From assembly GCA_963693315.1 (NCBI GenBank), contig OY856187.1:43118825-43182824 (forward strand): a stretch of 64,000 nt of DNA. The letters are read 5' to 3'. The notes below the pieces were generated by a model. The model saw nothing but the letters and a program-made list of their open reading frames with translations, was not told the origin of the DNA and ran no database searches. The DNA is from Diogma glabrata. Lineage: Eukaryota > Arthropoda > Insecta > Diptera > Cylindrotomidae. This document shows positions 36,481 to 48,560 of the stretch, one piece after another. The translations under genes and the position numbers were made by a program. Position 1 is the stretch's first letter, and each line of letters starts with the position of its first letter.

Positions 36481-38510
36481 GTTCGCCCCCACCACTTATC
36501 CCAATATTGTCCAAAAACTAATCAGTTCTTTGTCATTTAAGTCTCCATCTTTTTTCAAAGTGTCATTAAAATTGATTAATGAATGAAGCATGTATGCTCC
36601 CAATTAGGGCTTCTAATCCGGATATCCGGATATCGAATTATCGGGATTATTCGACCAATTTTAAATATTTGATTATTCGGATACTTTTTTGCAATTATCC
36701 GAATATTAAAAATCCCTTTATTTTGTAAAATAATAATCAAATTGCGTGCAAAATTCAAATAAATATTTAAGTTACGTTGCAAAGTTTGTTAGTGCAGTGA
36801 AGTGTTTAATGTTTTGAAAACTGCAATCATTGAATATTTTATGAAACACTTCGTGAATCTGCAGTGTAAAAATATTTTACTAATATTTATTTAATGCTAT
36901 ATTAATTTTAAAAAAATAATGTTTTAAACTTGTGGCCCGGTAAATAAAATGTGAAGTGTTGGCTATTTTATTAAAGTTTATGAGAGTTGTGCTTCTAAAT
37001 GATGACTCTGTGAAGAATTTACTATTGAAAGTGAAGATGAAGAAAGTCTGAGTAGTGAAGCTTGTATAAGAAATCGTGCGACTGCAGAAAGAAGCTGAGA
37101 ATGCTATTGCTTCAATTACTCATGTTGAGAGGCAGAATGAATGAAGTTCCATTTGCTAAAAAAGATTTCATTTATTTAAATAATAATAAAAAAGAACGGA
37201 CAGTTTAAATATTCTATATCGCGTATTATTACCAATAAAACCTACATTGATAACGGAGCGCGTATTTCAATTGTTGGTCTCACCAGGGCAAAAATTAGAA
37301 CTCGACTCAATTTCGAGACATTGCAATAATTAATTAATTAATGCAATATTTTTTCAAAAATATGCATTTTTAAAAATCCATCAATAACTTCATTAATTTA
37401 ATTAAATTTATTAATAATTTTATTACTTTATGATTTGTGACTATATGTGCGTTCGGTTTGACTGAAACAACTGAAAAAACAACAACAATTGCATTCAATT
37501 TCTCGGTTGTTTCAGTTGCTTCAGTCAAATTGAACACGGCTTATGTATAAAAATTAATTAATATTTAATATGCATAGATACACGAAAAATATACATAAAT
37601 AATTTAAATGCCGCAAAATAAAAAACATGTTTTACTAATTCTTTAATTATCCGGATATCCGGATAATTTATTGTTTATGTATTCGATATTCGAATAATCA
37701 AATAACTTTAAAAACAAAGTGCTAAAGTCAGTAGTTGTATGGTAGACCCCTCGCAACCTTGATCAATGTGTTTCAAAAAGTGATCATTATCTTCTCAGAC
37801 TAATTGAAATTTTTTTCATAAGTTTCATCATAAACACTTCATTATTGTAGGTTGTAGTGTGCATAAAGACACTGAAAAAAATTCCAAAAATTACAAAAAT
37901 AAAAAAATTAACCGGATGTGAAAAACCGGAAGTTGGGATGCAGAACTGTTTTGAGCCGTACTAAATGTTCAAGACCAAGTTTCATCCAATTCTATTATCA
38001 AGTACATATGTTATTGAGTGTTCAAAAAAACATGACATGTGTACTGTGACCCACACCACTTTGTTCAATATCGCTTCTATCGTTTAATATCTTTTTTAAA
38101 GGTGTCATAAAAATTCATTTACGAACGAATGTTGTATGCTCCCAACAATCATAAAAAAACATGGTGAAATAACACCTGTTGTATGCTTTTTCCAATGTAC
38201 TTCAAAAGTTGATAACATCTTTCTCATGTTACTAGAAAGCTGTTATCAACGTTTCATACTAAATCGATCAGTAGTTGTAGGCTTCAGTAGGAATAAGCAC
38301 CTAAAAAAAAAACTTTTTAGCCGGAAGTGACAAACCGGAAGTTGGTATGCAGAAATATTGGAAACAGTACCAAAACCTTTTATACCAAGTTTCCATAAGA
38401 TCATAAGCCGGGATTAGAAGTTTTTGAAGACTGAAACTTAGAGGTGTGCGGGAGACCCTCCGCCATTTTGTCCAGATTTGAAATGAGTCCAGATCTTCCA
38501 TTTTCAGATT
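36481..38510. repeat. Diverged direct repeats, about 450 bp unit
   Basis: GTATGCTCCCAA occurs at about 36593 and 38129 in similar context (GTGTCAT-AAAATT upstream). CAGTAGTTGTA occurs at 37728 and 38269. AAACCGGAAGTTGG...ATGCAGAA occurs at about 37924 and 38332. Two diverged tandem units therefore exist; the first is split by the hAT relic at 36603-37720. The second runs into the assembly gap. Confidence 0.55.
36603..37720 (+). pseudogene. hAT transposon relic, dimerisation-domain remnant
   Basis: At 37205-37330 two frames together give RVLLPIKPTLITERVF, then after a shift KIRTRLNFETL, matching the conserved C-terminal dimerisation region of hAT transposases (IKPTS-ER-FS...KLRTRLND-TL). Upstream ESEDEESLSSEA (about 37028) is acidic linker-like. 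The palindrome ATCCGGATATCCGGAT sits near both ends (about 36617 and 37648). A left TIR of TAGGGCTTCTAATCC is possible but has no clear right partner, and no 8-bp duplication was found. Confidence 0.5.
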
Positions 38511-38710
38511 NNNNNNNNNNNNNNNNNNNNNNNNNNNNNNNNNNNNNNNNNNNNNNNNNNNNNNNNNNNNNNNNNNNNNNNNNNNNNNNNNNNNNNNNNN
38601 NNNNNNNNNNNNNNNNNNNNNNNNNNNNNNNNNNNNNNNNNNNNNNNNNNNNNNNNNNNNNNNNNNNNNNNNNNNNNNNNNNNNNNNNNNNNNNNNNNNN
38701 NNNNNNNNNN
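38511..38710. other. Assembly gap, 200 N
   Basis: Exactly 200 N, probably a placeholder of arbitrary length. It lies between a tandem repeat and a dispersed repeat copy. Any open frame crossing it is meaningless. Confidence 1.
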
Positions 38711-39120
38711 AATTTATGCAATATTCTAGTTTTTCTACCATCAAGATTTCTCCAAATCTAATGTACCAACTCGTAATCACTTAAAATTAACGTTTTTTTA
38801 AGCCAAAAATATGAAAATTTGCTATTTTTGACACACATAATGATTTTTTTGACACACTTCCGGTACAGTTATCGAATACAGCGTCCTTTCCGACATGTCC
38901 CTTGAGTATTCCTATTTTTAGAAAAAATTTTTGAAATCCCTTCAGCGGTTTTCCCTGCAGCGTCGGTAATGACGGATGGCCGGCCGACAGACAGACATAC
39001 ATTTTTTGTTTGCTTTTTTAGAATCGGTAGGTCCTAAAACGTCGAGAAATGCCAAAAAATTGGGGTAAGAATTTCACTTTTGGTTCATGAATGTAATACT
39101 TAGGTCTTTCAGACCGAAGT
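38711..39120 (-). mobile_element. Helentron-like repeat, copy C (5' part)
   Basis: Begins at 39120 with ACTTCGGTCTG (minus strand) and matches the GC-rich end and following 400 bp of copy A. The rest is lost in the gap or absent. Confidence 0.75.
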
Positions 39121-41823
39121 TATAAAACTGAAAGTATTTTTCTTCAACATGACAACAAGTTTACATACGCTGATTTGGCTTTATTTCCCCTTAAAAACAT
39201 TTCCCACACCACAGAATTTCAAATATCCTATCATGTTGTTCTATTAAAGCACAAACAAATGATCAATACAAAAGATAAAAAAAAACATTTAGTGTGGTAT
39301 ATTCCTCAATTTATTACCATTAACGCAGTTCCTTACTTGTTGGTTTTTTTTTTAAAATAAGTTTTTAAGTAATTACGTATTAAAATTTTTCATAAACCAT
39401 TTAAGCATTGCGCTCTACTCTGACTAGTCGTAAAAGAATTTCCGCAGGTATCCACTTTTATTAATGTTAACAATTCAGCTAAATTTTGCGCATGTTGATG
39501 TAAAACCTTGATCTTTAAAGGTTTTTATGTGTTGGTGTGACACATTTTGTAATTTCCACCATACAACACATTTTATTAACAACAAAATTAAATATCCCGA
39601 TGGCGATGCACAGTCATTTTTTTAAAATAGTCTGCTGGACAAAACAATATAAGCAATTTAGTTAGATTCGTGAATAAAATCCTTAACTAAAACAATTTAT
39701 TCTACTAAACTAGATTAATTATTCATAAACAAAAACTGTTTATAATTAGATGCAAACACTACTACTCTAATTAAAACAAAAAAAAACACAACAGCAGAAG
39801 CGACCGTTGGATTTTATAACGTTGAAAACATGAAGGAAATGAATTGTCTTTAATTTATCTTAAAATATTTGTTCTTTTGTGTTGTGAGATTTATTTTTGA
39901 TTGTTTGCTATTTATTAGCAGACGACAGCAGCACAATAAATGTGTAGTACATTTTTTTTATTCAATTCATACAATTAATTTTTTTTGTAATTTAAAACGA
40001 GCTTATAGTTAAGATTGGGGTACACAGTATAAATTGGATAATGATAAGCTGTTGTTTGCTGTTGAAATTTTGTTAAATTAATTAAATTGGATTAAAAAAA
40101 ATTCCTTATATCGTCTTGAAAATTAATTGATCTATTATACAATTTTAATTGTTTAAAACTCATTACACAAGCTTTGTTCAAGATTTAATTGGATTTTATT
40201 AAGCTTGAAAAATGTCTGTATGACATTTTTTCCTAACAAAACAAAACAAAATGCGTAATGGAACATGACAAAGCCAATTTTTATCAAAATTCTCTATTCA
40301 AAATTATAAAGATTTAAGCATTATCTCTAAACGGAAATCTACATGAAAAGCCTTTCTAACTATAAACTTTTGTACAAAAAAACTTTGTTTATTTCTTAAT
40401 TAAATTTCCCTTTTTTCATAAGATTACAAAATATGTTAATCATCTTTGGTTATTGTTTCTGTTTGTAAAAAAAATTAATATAAAATCAATACAAAATCTA
40501 AATATTAAGTTAAGGGGTAAAAAAAGGTTTTGATTTTGGTAAAGCTTTTAATGCTCAAAACTTTCAAAGCAATTTAAATTAATTTATCATTGTCAACTAA
40601 AAGAACAATATAAAAGAAATGACAATGTTTGGTTAGAATTTTTAAAGTTGACAAAAAAAAGTAATTATAAAACTTATATTTTTGATTTAAAGATAAAACT
40701 GAAAACAAATATAAGAACAAAAATCAAAATAAAAAAATTATCAACATCTTACGACTACATTCAAATTTAATGTCAATAAGTCAAACACTTTGCGTCTGCA
40801 TGTCATTTAGATTCTAGTATCGTTTAGAAATGGAGTGTATTTCAGTAACACAATAACTGCAACAAAGGTAAAAAGCATAATCTCAAGAGTAAGTGCTTGT
40901 TATTTATTTAAGTTTAGTATTTACGTAAAATAAAAATAAATATTTTATATTGACATAAACTTACAGTTTTTTCTCCATTTATGTTATAGATATTCTGCCG
41001 TACTTGTAAGTTTTTTTCTAGCTTTTAATACTTTTACAAGTGATTTAAAACGAGAAGGTTTAAAATTGAATTTTTTGCATTCTATCTTAAATGTTTAATC
41101 TGCTCTATAAAACAGAGTCAACTTAAAATACAGTTGAACAAGAATGAATTTTTAGGAGTTTTCTTTGTAAACGTTTAATCAATTTGATCAATCAACTATA
41201 CTTGCATTTATTTTTATGAAAAATTTCATTTATTTTTAAAACGAAGAAGATCATCAAATTTAAAACAAAAATTAAGTTTGTGAGCAAATGGAAGACAATT
41301 TTTATTTTACTTCAGGAGTAAGAACGATAAATATTTATTTTCTCTCCTGTATTTGGGAATGTTTTATTTCTTTTAAGTTACTCGCTCCGAAAGAACGAAG
41401 TAAATGGGTGATATATATTGAGCGCTTTAAACTTTGATTTTAACTATTCAAATCGCCGATTGTAAAATACGAAAATGCGCAGCAAAAATATTATCATGCA
41501 TACGTTTTTGAAAAAAAAAATATATTTGTAAATAAAACATATTTGTAAAATAAACTAAACAAACAGAAATTTGAAAATTGATGTTCCCATTAAAGTAATA
41601 AATAATTCAAATAATAATAATAATTCAAAAACTATGCACCCAAAAATTTGTTGAAAAAATTGCAATGTTTTTTAAATTAAGTGTTTTTCATAGCTCATTT
41701 GCTTGGTTTTAAATGCTATTTTCCCCTTTTGTCATGCCCAAAACACTTTTTATATATCGAATATATCAATGATTGATTAAATTTTTAATTACCTAATGTT
41801 TTTTTGATATGGCATGGACTTAA
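39121..41823. other. AT-rich sequence; possible LINE 3' tail fragment
   Basis: At about 39514-39592 the reverse complement resembles the 3' UTR of the LINE at 29.5 kb (AATAAAATGTGTTGT, ATGTGTCACA, AACACATAAA), so a plus-strand copy's tail may end here. Elsewhere there is AT-rich filler with no gene, RNA or element boundary. Confidence 0.4.
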
Positions 41824-42210
41824 ACTTAAAAATAAAAATTATATAAATAAATAGTCCCGATGGTCGACACAATTAAGTTTACAAAGTATAAATTTATTTT
41901 TCATCGAATTCCAAATGTACAATGCATTATTTGAAAGTTAATCTGAAACGAGAGAAGTACGAAACAAACGCCAAAATTCTTTGAATTGTAAGGGTTCTCT
42001 TGTCATTAAACGCCCAAAATTAGGGCTTTTAAAAATAAGACAGTATCTTCAAAAAGTTTTCGTGTTTGTTTTGTACTTCTCTCGTTTCAGATTAACTTTC
42101 AAATAATGCATTGTACATTTGGAATTCGATGAAAAATAAATTTATACTTTGTAAACTTAATTGTGTCGATCATCGGGACTATTTATTTATATATTTTTTA
42201 TTTTTAAGTT
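41824..42210. mobile_element. 387-bp foldback MITE
   Basis: Arms 41824-41980 and 42055-42210 are near-perfect reverse complements (for example ATAGTCCCGATGGTCGACAC against GTGTCGATCATCGGGACTAT), with a 75-bp centre containing its own small inverted AAGGGTT/AATTAGGGC-type motifs. No coding capacity and no obvious target duplication. Confidence 0.8.
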
Positions 42211-42664
42211 TTGGTTCATAAATGTACATGCATTTTTGTAGCTTGGTATGTTTACTTAAAATTTTAGCTTGATTAGTTATATGAAATGTTTTTATTCTCG
42301 CAGTATCCAATTTGCTTATCAAAATGTATCATTTCTTTGGCTTGGCACTTTTACGTTGTGTATTAAACCCTAAAAACAAGCTCCTGATTTGGTTCCTTTT
42401 ACGTTCTTACCGCTGAAATGTGCGTGTGATAAGATATCATTGTTTTTTATTTGTTTTTAACGTTGTGTACCTAACCTCTCTAAAAAACTGCTTTATTCAC
42501 ATTTTTGATGATTTTTGCCGCTAAGATATCATTTCTTTTTTTTGTTTTTATTTTGTACATTGTGTATTAAACATCTTTAAAAACTGCTGAATTTACATTT
42601 TTGATGTTTTTTCTGGTGTTATAATTTCTTTTTATTGGTCTATATAAAAAATTATAACATCAAT
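42211..42664. other. AT-rich sequence, nothing recognised
   Basis: Diverged internal repeats of TTTTTTA...ACGTTGTGTA at about 42350-42570 suggest a decayed duplication. No gene. Confidence 0.35.
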
Positions 42665-43228
42665 ATCCGATTTTCAATCCATAACTAATCCATATTCAAT
42701 TATTACCCCATCCATATCCATTCCATATCCAATCCATATCCAATCCATATCTAATCCATATTCAATCCATATCCATTCCATATTCAATCCATATCGAATC
42801 CATATCTAATCCATATCCAATCCATACTCAGTTCATATCCAATCCATATCCAATCCATATCCAATCCATATCCAATCCATATCCAATCCATATCCAATCC
42901 ATATCTCATCCATATCCAATCCACATCCAATCCATATCTAACCCATATCCAATCCATTTTTACTCCATATCTAATCCATATTAAATCCATATCCAATCCA
43001 TATCCAATCCATATCCAGTCCATACCCAATCCATATCCAATCCATATCCAATCCATATCCAATCCATATCCAATCCATATCCAATCCATATTCAATCCAT
43101 AGCGAATCCATATCCAATCCATATTCAATTCATATACAAACCCATATTCAAACCCATATCAAATCAATATCCAATCAATATTTAATACATATCCAATCCA
43201 TATCCAATTCATGTCCATGTCATATCCA
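42665..43228. repeat. 11-bp minisatellite (CCATATCCAAT)n
   Basis: About 50 units of CCATATCCAAT with scattered substitutions. The period of 11 gives an 11-residue periodic frame on the minus strand, which is an artefact and not a protein. Confidence 0.95.
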
Positions 43229-43395
43229 TACGAAGTCCAATCCATATCCTCATCCATATCCATATCCATATCTTTATCTTTATCCATATCCACATCCATA
43301 TCCATCTCTACATCCATATACATATCCATATCCACTTCCATATCCATATCCACCTCCGTATCCATATCCATATCCATATTTAAATTGGATATAGA
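43229..43395. repeat. 6-bp repeat (TCCATA)n adjoining the 11-bp array
   Basis: The array changes to a 6-bp period (TCCATA), with variants such as TCCACA and TCTTTA, then ends in an inverted TTGGATATAGATTGG. The 6-mer is the core of the 11-mer, suggesting derivation of one from the other. Confidence 0.9.
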
Positions 43396-43479
43396 TTGGA
43401 TATAGGATATAGATAGCCCAAGTTAACAAAAATCATTATAAAATTAGGAACAATAACATATTTATGATACTAGTGTAAA

Positions 43480-44134
43480 CTACTGTAGAGTTTTTAAAAG
43501 TGATATTACGTCTTTTTGATTAGTAGCCCGTATAATTGTTGTACCAGCAACAATCATATTTGCTCCAGCTTTAGCACACTCAATAATTGTTTCTGGTCCA
43601 ACTCCTCCATCAACCTCTATATCTAATGTTGGTGTAATTTTCACGTGGTCATTCCACTTTTGGCATAATATCACTCATAAATTTTTGACCATCAACACCG
43701 GGTTCAACGGTCATAATCAAAGTCACATCAGCTAAGGGAAAGTACTCTTTCACAAGCTCATCCGGAGTGCCTGGTTTCAAAGCTAAACCAACATTCATTC
43801 CAGTTTTTTTAACTTTACTTGAAACTTTTGCAACAATTGTTTGAACCGGTTCAACATGAAAAGTATATTAATCAACACCAGCATCGGCCATTGGTTCTAT
43901 CCGCTGATCTGGGTTCAATGCTATCATATGAGTTTCAAAGAAAGCATCCTTTATTTTATTTCGTAAACATTTAACTATCGGATGTCCAAAAGTTAGATTA
44001 GGAACAAAATGAACATCCACAACATCTAAATGGAAAAAATTTGCACCATTCTTGAGGAGTTTTTCTGATTCCATATACAATTCTGATAAATCTGCGTTTA
44101 AAATTGAGGGTCCAACTTTTGCTTTCAAAGACAT
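43480..44134 (-). pseudogene. Rpe: Ribulose-phosphate 3-epimerase retropseudogene
   Basis: Minus strand from the ATG at 44134: KVGPSILNADLS at the N-terminus, then FFHLDVVDVHFVPNLTFG (metal-ligand His and Asp kept; the family usually has HLDVMDGHFVPN), FFETHM, and NPDQRIEPMADAGVD. A TAA at 43870-43868 interrupts what is normally VDQYTFHVEP. Reading resumes through MNVGLALKPGTP and TLIMTVEPG, then a frameshift near 43665 leads to LDIEVDGGVGPET and a stop at 43480. Length (about 218 codons) fits the family. The enzyme interconverts ribulose-5- and xylulose-5-phosphate in the pentose phosphate pathway. No introns plus two lesions indicate a dead retrocopy, although no poly-A is visible. Confidence 0.88.
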
Positions 44135-44145
44135 TTTTGATTCGA

Positions 44146-44486
44146 GCTGCAGCCAAATTCTGTAACTGTCAAGTGGTAAGTTTTTTATCACTTCACTACA
44201 AAAATATCTAAGTGAGTGAAGTTTCAAAATTATAAAGTTAACACTGACTTTTTGTTTGGCAATAAAATGAAACCGTTTCTTTTGTTAAATTGTGTTAAAA
44301 GTTAAAATAAACATTTAATTTCATATACTGTTGACGTTTGACAGTGCGACGCTTGCTATTAAATTTTTTAACATTCAAATCGCATATAGAATCGCAAAAA
44401 TGGTGAAATGATAAAAAATTAATGATTAAATCGAAATGAAGAAATTTTTAACACTTCACCACTTCACAGTTACAGAATTTGGCTGC
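44146..44486. mobile_element. Small TIR element abutting the epimerase pseudogene
   Basis: GCAGCCAAATTCTGTAACTG at 44148 is matched in reverse by CAGTTACAGAATTTGGCTGC ending at 44484; the inverted ends span about 33 bp with one or two mismatches. About 335 bp in all, ending 12-14 bp upstream of the pseudogene start codon. Target duplication unclear; encodes nothing. Confidence 0.65.
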
Positions 44487-44922
44487 TGATAGTTTAATGT
44501 TTTGACTATTTTCAATTTTGACATTAGTTTTTTAGTGACATTAGGATTTCAGGGTTGAATTTATTGCAAAATGTATTTTCTACAAACTGATAGGCGCGCC
44601 TCCTGTATAAATTTCAAAATTTTTGAGATAAAATTAGATTTGTATATATAAGCAAATATCTTTTATATTATATTGTCTGTTTTCCGTTCCTTCTTCAGCT
44701 TTTTAGTTTTAAAACATGTTAAAATTTTAAATGTAAGGAATATTTATGTAGTTTGACCATAGAATCGCTAAAATAATGATACAATAATCAAATAATGTTT
44801 TTCAAAATTTAATTTTCGCATGGTTAGCTGTAGGATAAGTGCTCGTCAAAATTTTGTTTTGAGTTGTTTTTTTTTGAGTAATTTTTTGGTATATTAAAAA
44901 ACTCGCAAATTTCTACCAAAAT

Positions 44923-45210
44923 TTATGATTTCAAACTGGGTATTCTTGATAACTGCTGACCAATTATAAGTGGCTCGACATCAATTTTATTATTTTCAGA
45001 GTACAGCGATTTAAAATTAATAAAAGCTAGTTCTCTGGTACATACCTTTCCGTCCATTAGACCCGTTATGGTGACTGTTTCTTTTGTTCTGGGTAATTTC
45101 AATCGTTGCATGCAGGCTTTAGTTATAAATGATGCTTGAGATCCTATGTCCAGAAGCACCCTCCAAATAACAATTAGAATAATGACACAACCACTACAGT
45201 TTTCGTTCAA
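44923..45210 (-). pseudogene. BEL/Pao retrotransposon protease relic
   Basis: The minus strand reads VLLDIGSQASFITKACMQRL, the retropepsin-like active-site region of BEL/Pao polyproteins (normally LLDSGSQ), with Ser changed to Ile in the DSG triad, then LPRTKETVTITGL and a stop. About 80 residues survive; no RT or integrase was seen downstream. A mutated active site and isolation mark a dead fragment. Confidence 0.7.
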
Positions 45211-45760
45211 TTCTTACAACATCTTTTATAACCGAGAATTTTTTGTTTTGCAGTGCTCGCAAATAGGAAGAATTTTTCACATTTTTGAAAATAATTCGAA
45301 AATTGTGCTGTCGAAAAATACAAAAGATTTTGCTTTGAACTTGAAAAAAGTCACCTTTCATATGACAACTTACTTGTCATGGTGTCAAGGTTTTTCAAAA
45401 TTTCTTCTACCAAGCCCTTCCAAATAGCATTTTAAAAGATGAATCGACCGCTATAGTTTACAATCAATCTTTACAACATTTCCTAGAACCGTATAATTTT
45501 TAAAAATCCTTTGTGTTGTTATGTTTGGAGATAGGATGGAAAAACATACATTTTTGGTAATAACTCAAAAATTAAGCAGTCGATAATTCAAAGTAATTTT
45601 TCTTTAAATATTTCGATCTTTTTCGAATTTTTAACCAAACTCGAAAAACAACTACTATCATATATAATATAATCAATAGTAAGTTTAAAATTTACTGATA
45701 CGAATTGCTTACGTTTTACTGTAATGTTTAAACAAATCTCGAAGGGAAAATTCAGTTAGT
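45211..45760. repeat. Degenerate tandem repeats, about 250 bp
   Basis: Two diverged units share TTTACAACAT...AACCG, a region with TTTTTGAAAATAA and a second with TTTTTGGTAATAA, and a GTCGA motif. They resemble in style the repeats at 18.0-18.5 kb. Boundaries uncertain. Confidence 0.35.
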
Positions 45761-46640
45761 TAAAAAATCGGGAACCAAACAATTCACTAACTTGAAAATT
45801 GTCTTTATTTACTCAATTGCTCCAATGAAAAGTAACTTTTCTCATCCCAGGTCAATAATAATGTAACGAATCTTAGCCAAGTTACAATTATTTAGTTCGA
45901 TCACCAAATCAGGAAATTAAAACACAATGGGTTTTCTAAACGTTATAATTTTATTCGTTCAAGATTTTATTATAAAAATATTTCTCCTACTACTATTCCC
46001 CATAGTTGCTTTTGTATTAACACCAATTCACCACTTATAACTCTATTACAATTGTTCACAATATCACTTTTAACTGTTCACTTAAGATAATATTTTACTT
46101 ATAAAACTCCATGACATTTATAGTAATTTATAACAATTATCTTATTCAAATTGTAACAATTAATTTTAACTCGCTTATATCACTGTTAAAAATTTATACT
46201 TTTTCTATCGCAGACAATTTTATACTTATCTTATCCTCTAACAGTCTAACACAACCTCTTATATATACTACAAAAAATAGCGATATCTCTACAATATTCT
46301 AGAACACAAACCTTTTTTCCTTCCTTTATCAACATAAACATAATAACATGATCTTCAAATATTGACACATAGGAGTGAGATCTACTATTTTCAATTTGTT
46401 TATGTACCTATTTTCTAATAGATTGCGTCTACCTTCTTATAGGATAAACAAAAACTTCCCATTACTTGTTAACTTTGCTTACGTTATATTCTCTCTTATT
46501 GATTTTTGTATTTTTATATTTGTAACTATTTTCTCTAGAGAGTATTTTCTCGAAAGATGTTGTAGTGTGTTGTATTCTATCGTATTCCATAATCGTCACA
46601 ATAATAATAAAAATTACCTAGGTTAATAATGATGAATTTT
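45761..46640. other. Possible decayed LTR or leader of the BEL relic
   Basis: A strand-asymmetric stretch (C and T rich, G poor on the plus strand) about 850 bp upstream, in the minus sense, of the protease relic. Composition and place would suit an LTR/leader, but no LTR pair, PBS or target duplication was found. No gene seen. Confidence 0.25.
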
Positions 46641-46648
46641 CTTTTATT

Positions 46649-47440
46649 ACTTCGGTTTTAGAAATTACTTCGGTTTTGAAAATATTCTTACCCCCACATT
46701 CTTACCCCCACGTGAAATTCTTAAAAAGGATGGATTTAGAATGATTCTAAAAAGCAAAAGAAATGTATGTCTGTCTGTCGGCCTGCCGGCCGGCCGTCAC
46801 AACCGACGAAAACTGCTGGAGGAATTTTATAAATTTTTTTTCTAAAAATTGGTATAGGTATACTCAATGGGAAGAGCCGAAAGGACGATGTGTTCGATAA
46901 CGGTACCGAAAACGTGTCAAAAAAATCGTCAAAAATGTCAAAACAAGGAAATTTGCATATTGAGTAGTAACCTTAAATTTAAAGAAATCTTGATAGTAGG
47001 GATTGGTATGTGAGACCAAAAATTAGATTATTGCATTATAAGTTCGTCAAAAAGTTATTGCCAAGTGTGTGAAAAGAATGATTTTCATTTATTTTTTACC
47101 CAATTTTTGTGAAGAAAAATAAAATTAATTATTTGTATGACATGAAAATTGATTAACATGAAAAGTGATGAACATGAAATTGGACATGGAAATTTTAGAT
47201 TTCATTATAATTTTTGGAAGATTTTTGGAATTATGAAAAAAGTTTCAATTTTTGATTTTGTTATAATTTTTGTGATATTTTTCGAACTTTGAAAAAAGTT
47301 TGTTTTTTTAATTTTGTTATAGTTTTTGCAATAGTTTTAGAATTTTGAAAAAAGTTTCTTCGGACTGAATTTGAATTTTTGGAATATTTTTAATTTTCTG
47401 AAAGAAATCTGAATTTTTGATTTTGTAATGGGGCTAAATG
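46649..47440 (+). mobile_element. Helentron-like repeat, copy D (5' part)
   Basis: Begins ACTTCGG at 46649 (repeated at about 46663), then TTCTTACCCCCAC, the GTCTGTCTG/CGGCCGGCC block, GTACCGAAAACGTGTCAAAAA and the AT-rich body. It stops near 47440 without the 3' stem-loop end. Confidence 0.75.
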
Positions 47441-48077
47441 GAGAGGTTTTTGAGTGGTTTGCTTAGCGTATTATCTTTTCACTAAATTAATTAGTTTATT
47501 CCAAATAATGACTTCTAAATTTTGAAATTTCATTGTTTTTACAATATATTAAGAGTTTCAGCTACTTAAATATTTATTTGAATGAAAAATTAACTTTCAT
47601 CACACTAAATATTTACTAAATTTAAATATGTAAATCGAATAAATAAACATCAAAAACTGCCTGACCTTTGAAAAATGAAAAATTAGTCAAAATAAAATGT
47701 TCGCTAAGCCAGTAACAATAAACCAGTATGATGATTTTCTATGGGGAGTATGGTGGTTCCAAAATAAGTTATTGTAAATTGTGACGACCAATAAACGTAA
47801 AATTTATACCTAATTGTTTGCAACACAAACAAATTGAAATATCCTAAAACATTTTACTTAATTTAAATTGAATTAAATTTTTGAAAAAATAAAATTTTGA
47901 TTTTTTTTTTGCACCGCCATCTATTGTATTCTATCTTAATAAAAGATAATTTGTTTTTATTTTAACATTAATTTAATATGTAAGTTTGTCTACCTTCAGA
48001 GACCTTGATCTTTAGTTACTTTTGGTGGTTCTCACGATTACATTTGCAAGGAGCATCGCCGTGCGGGTACCTGCTAG
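47441..48077 (+). mobile_element. Possible Helitron 3' end (CTAG) and upstream sequence
   Basis: At 48047-48077 GCATCGCCGTGCGGGTACC is followed by TGCTAG and then T, matching the general form of insect Helitron 3' ends (GC-rich hairpin-capable stretch then CTAG, insertion before T). The preceding 600 bp is AT-rich without coding. The 5' end was not found; identification rests on the terminus only. Confidence 0.4.
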
Positions 48078-48092
48078 TTTGGAATAGTTATG

Positions 48093-48190
48093 TTATGACC
48101 TAAAACGTTAAGCAATGCAAACAAAAAATGTGAGAGCAAGATTTTACAACAATTTATATGATTATAATATTTAGGTCTTTCAGACCGAAA
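48093..48190 (-). mobile_element. Helentron-like repeat, copy F (5' end only)
   Basis: TATGACCTAAAACG through TTTAGGTCTTTCAGACCGAA matches the last 100 bp of copy A with several changes. Confidence 0.6.
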
Positions 48191-48285
48191 TAAATTTATT
48201 AAACAGAAAGTTTGCTACTTAAATTGGTCTTAAAATCTATCTGAACTACTTTACGATAACACTCTAAGCCAGGGGTGGCAAGCCG

Positions 48286-48560
48286 ATGATACGCGTGCCA
48301 GATGTGGCACGTATAAAAATTTTCCTGGCACGTGAACATTTTCTGGTGCAGCGTTTACGTTCGCAGATGCATGCGAGCGTATTATGCCCTCAGAGAAAGA
48401 AAACATGGAAACAGCATAAGCGATGTGTAAAGGAAGCTTGGTTCAAATTCGCATCAGTTCTTTTGATTTAAAAGAAAGAAAGTTTAATTTTTTTCTGTCT
48501 TGATGAGTGTACCGACATCAGCTCGCTTAGCAATCTTTCTTCGTTATTGTAGAAGTAGAT
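48286..48560 (+). pseudogene. hAT transposase fragment, first catalytic region
   Basis: One frame reads RKKTWKQHKRCVKEAWFKFA, a stop at 48469, then IFFCLDECTDISSLSNL (about 48487-48540). The last resembles the first catalytic segment of hAT transposases of the GTF2IRD2/ZBED type (SLALDESTDISD). It ends in a stop about 10 bp before the inverted duplication begins. The N-terminal BED finger is not recognisable. Confidence 0.5.

Noticed and set aside
36576..36782. Minus-strand 68-codon frame with IRI/PDI repeats
   Set aside because: It translates the ATCCGGATATCCGGAT-type palindromic region and AT-rich DNA of the hAT relic.
38301..38780. Open frames across the N stretch
   Set aside because: Made of unknown bases; meaningless.
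42784..43405. Periodic Asp/Met/Trp/Tyr frames of up to 114 codons
   Set aside because: The 11-residue and 2-residue periods follow exactly from the 11-bp and 6-bp DNA repeats.
43480..44134. Functional epimerase gene with sequencing errors
   Set aside because: A stop and a frameshift in one short intronless copy, bounded by a TIR element and a minisatellite, fit a pseudogene better. An error-corrected read set could still overturn this.
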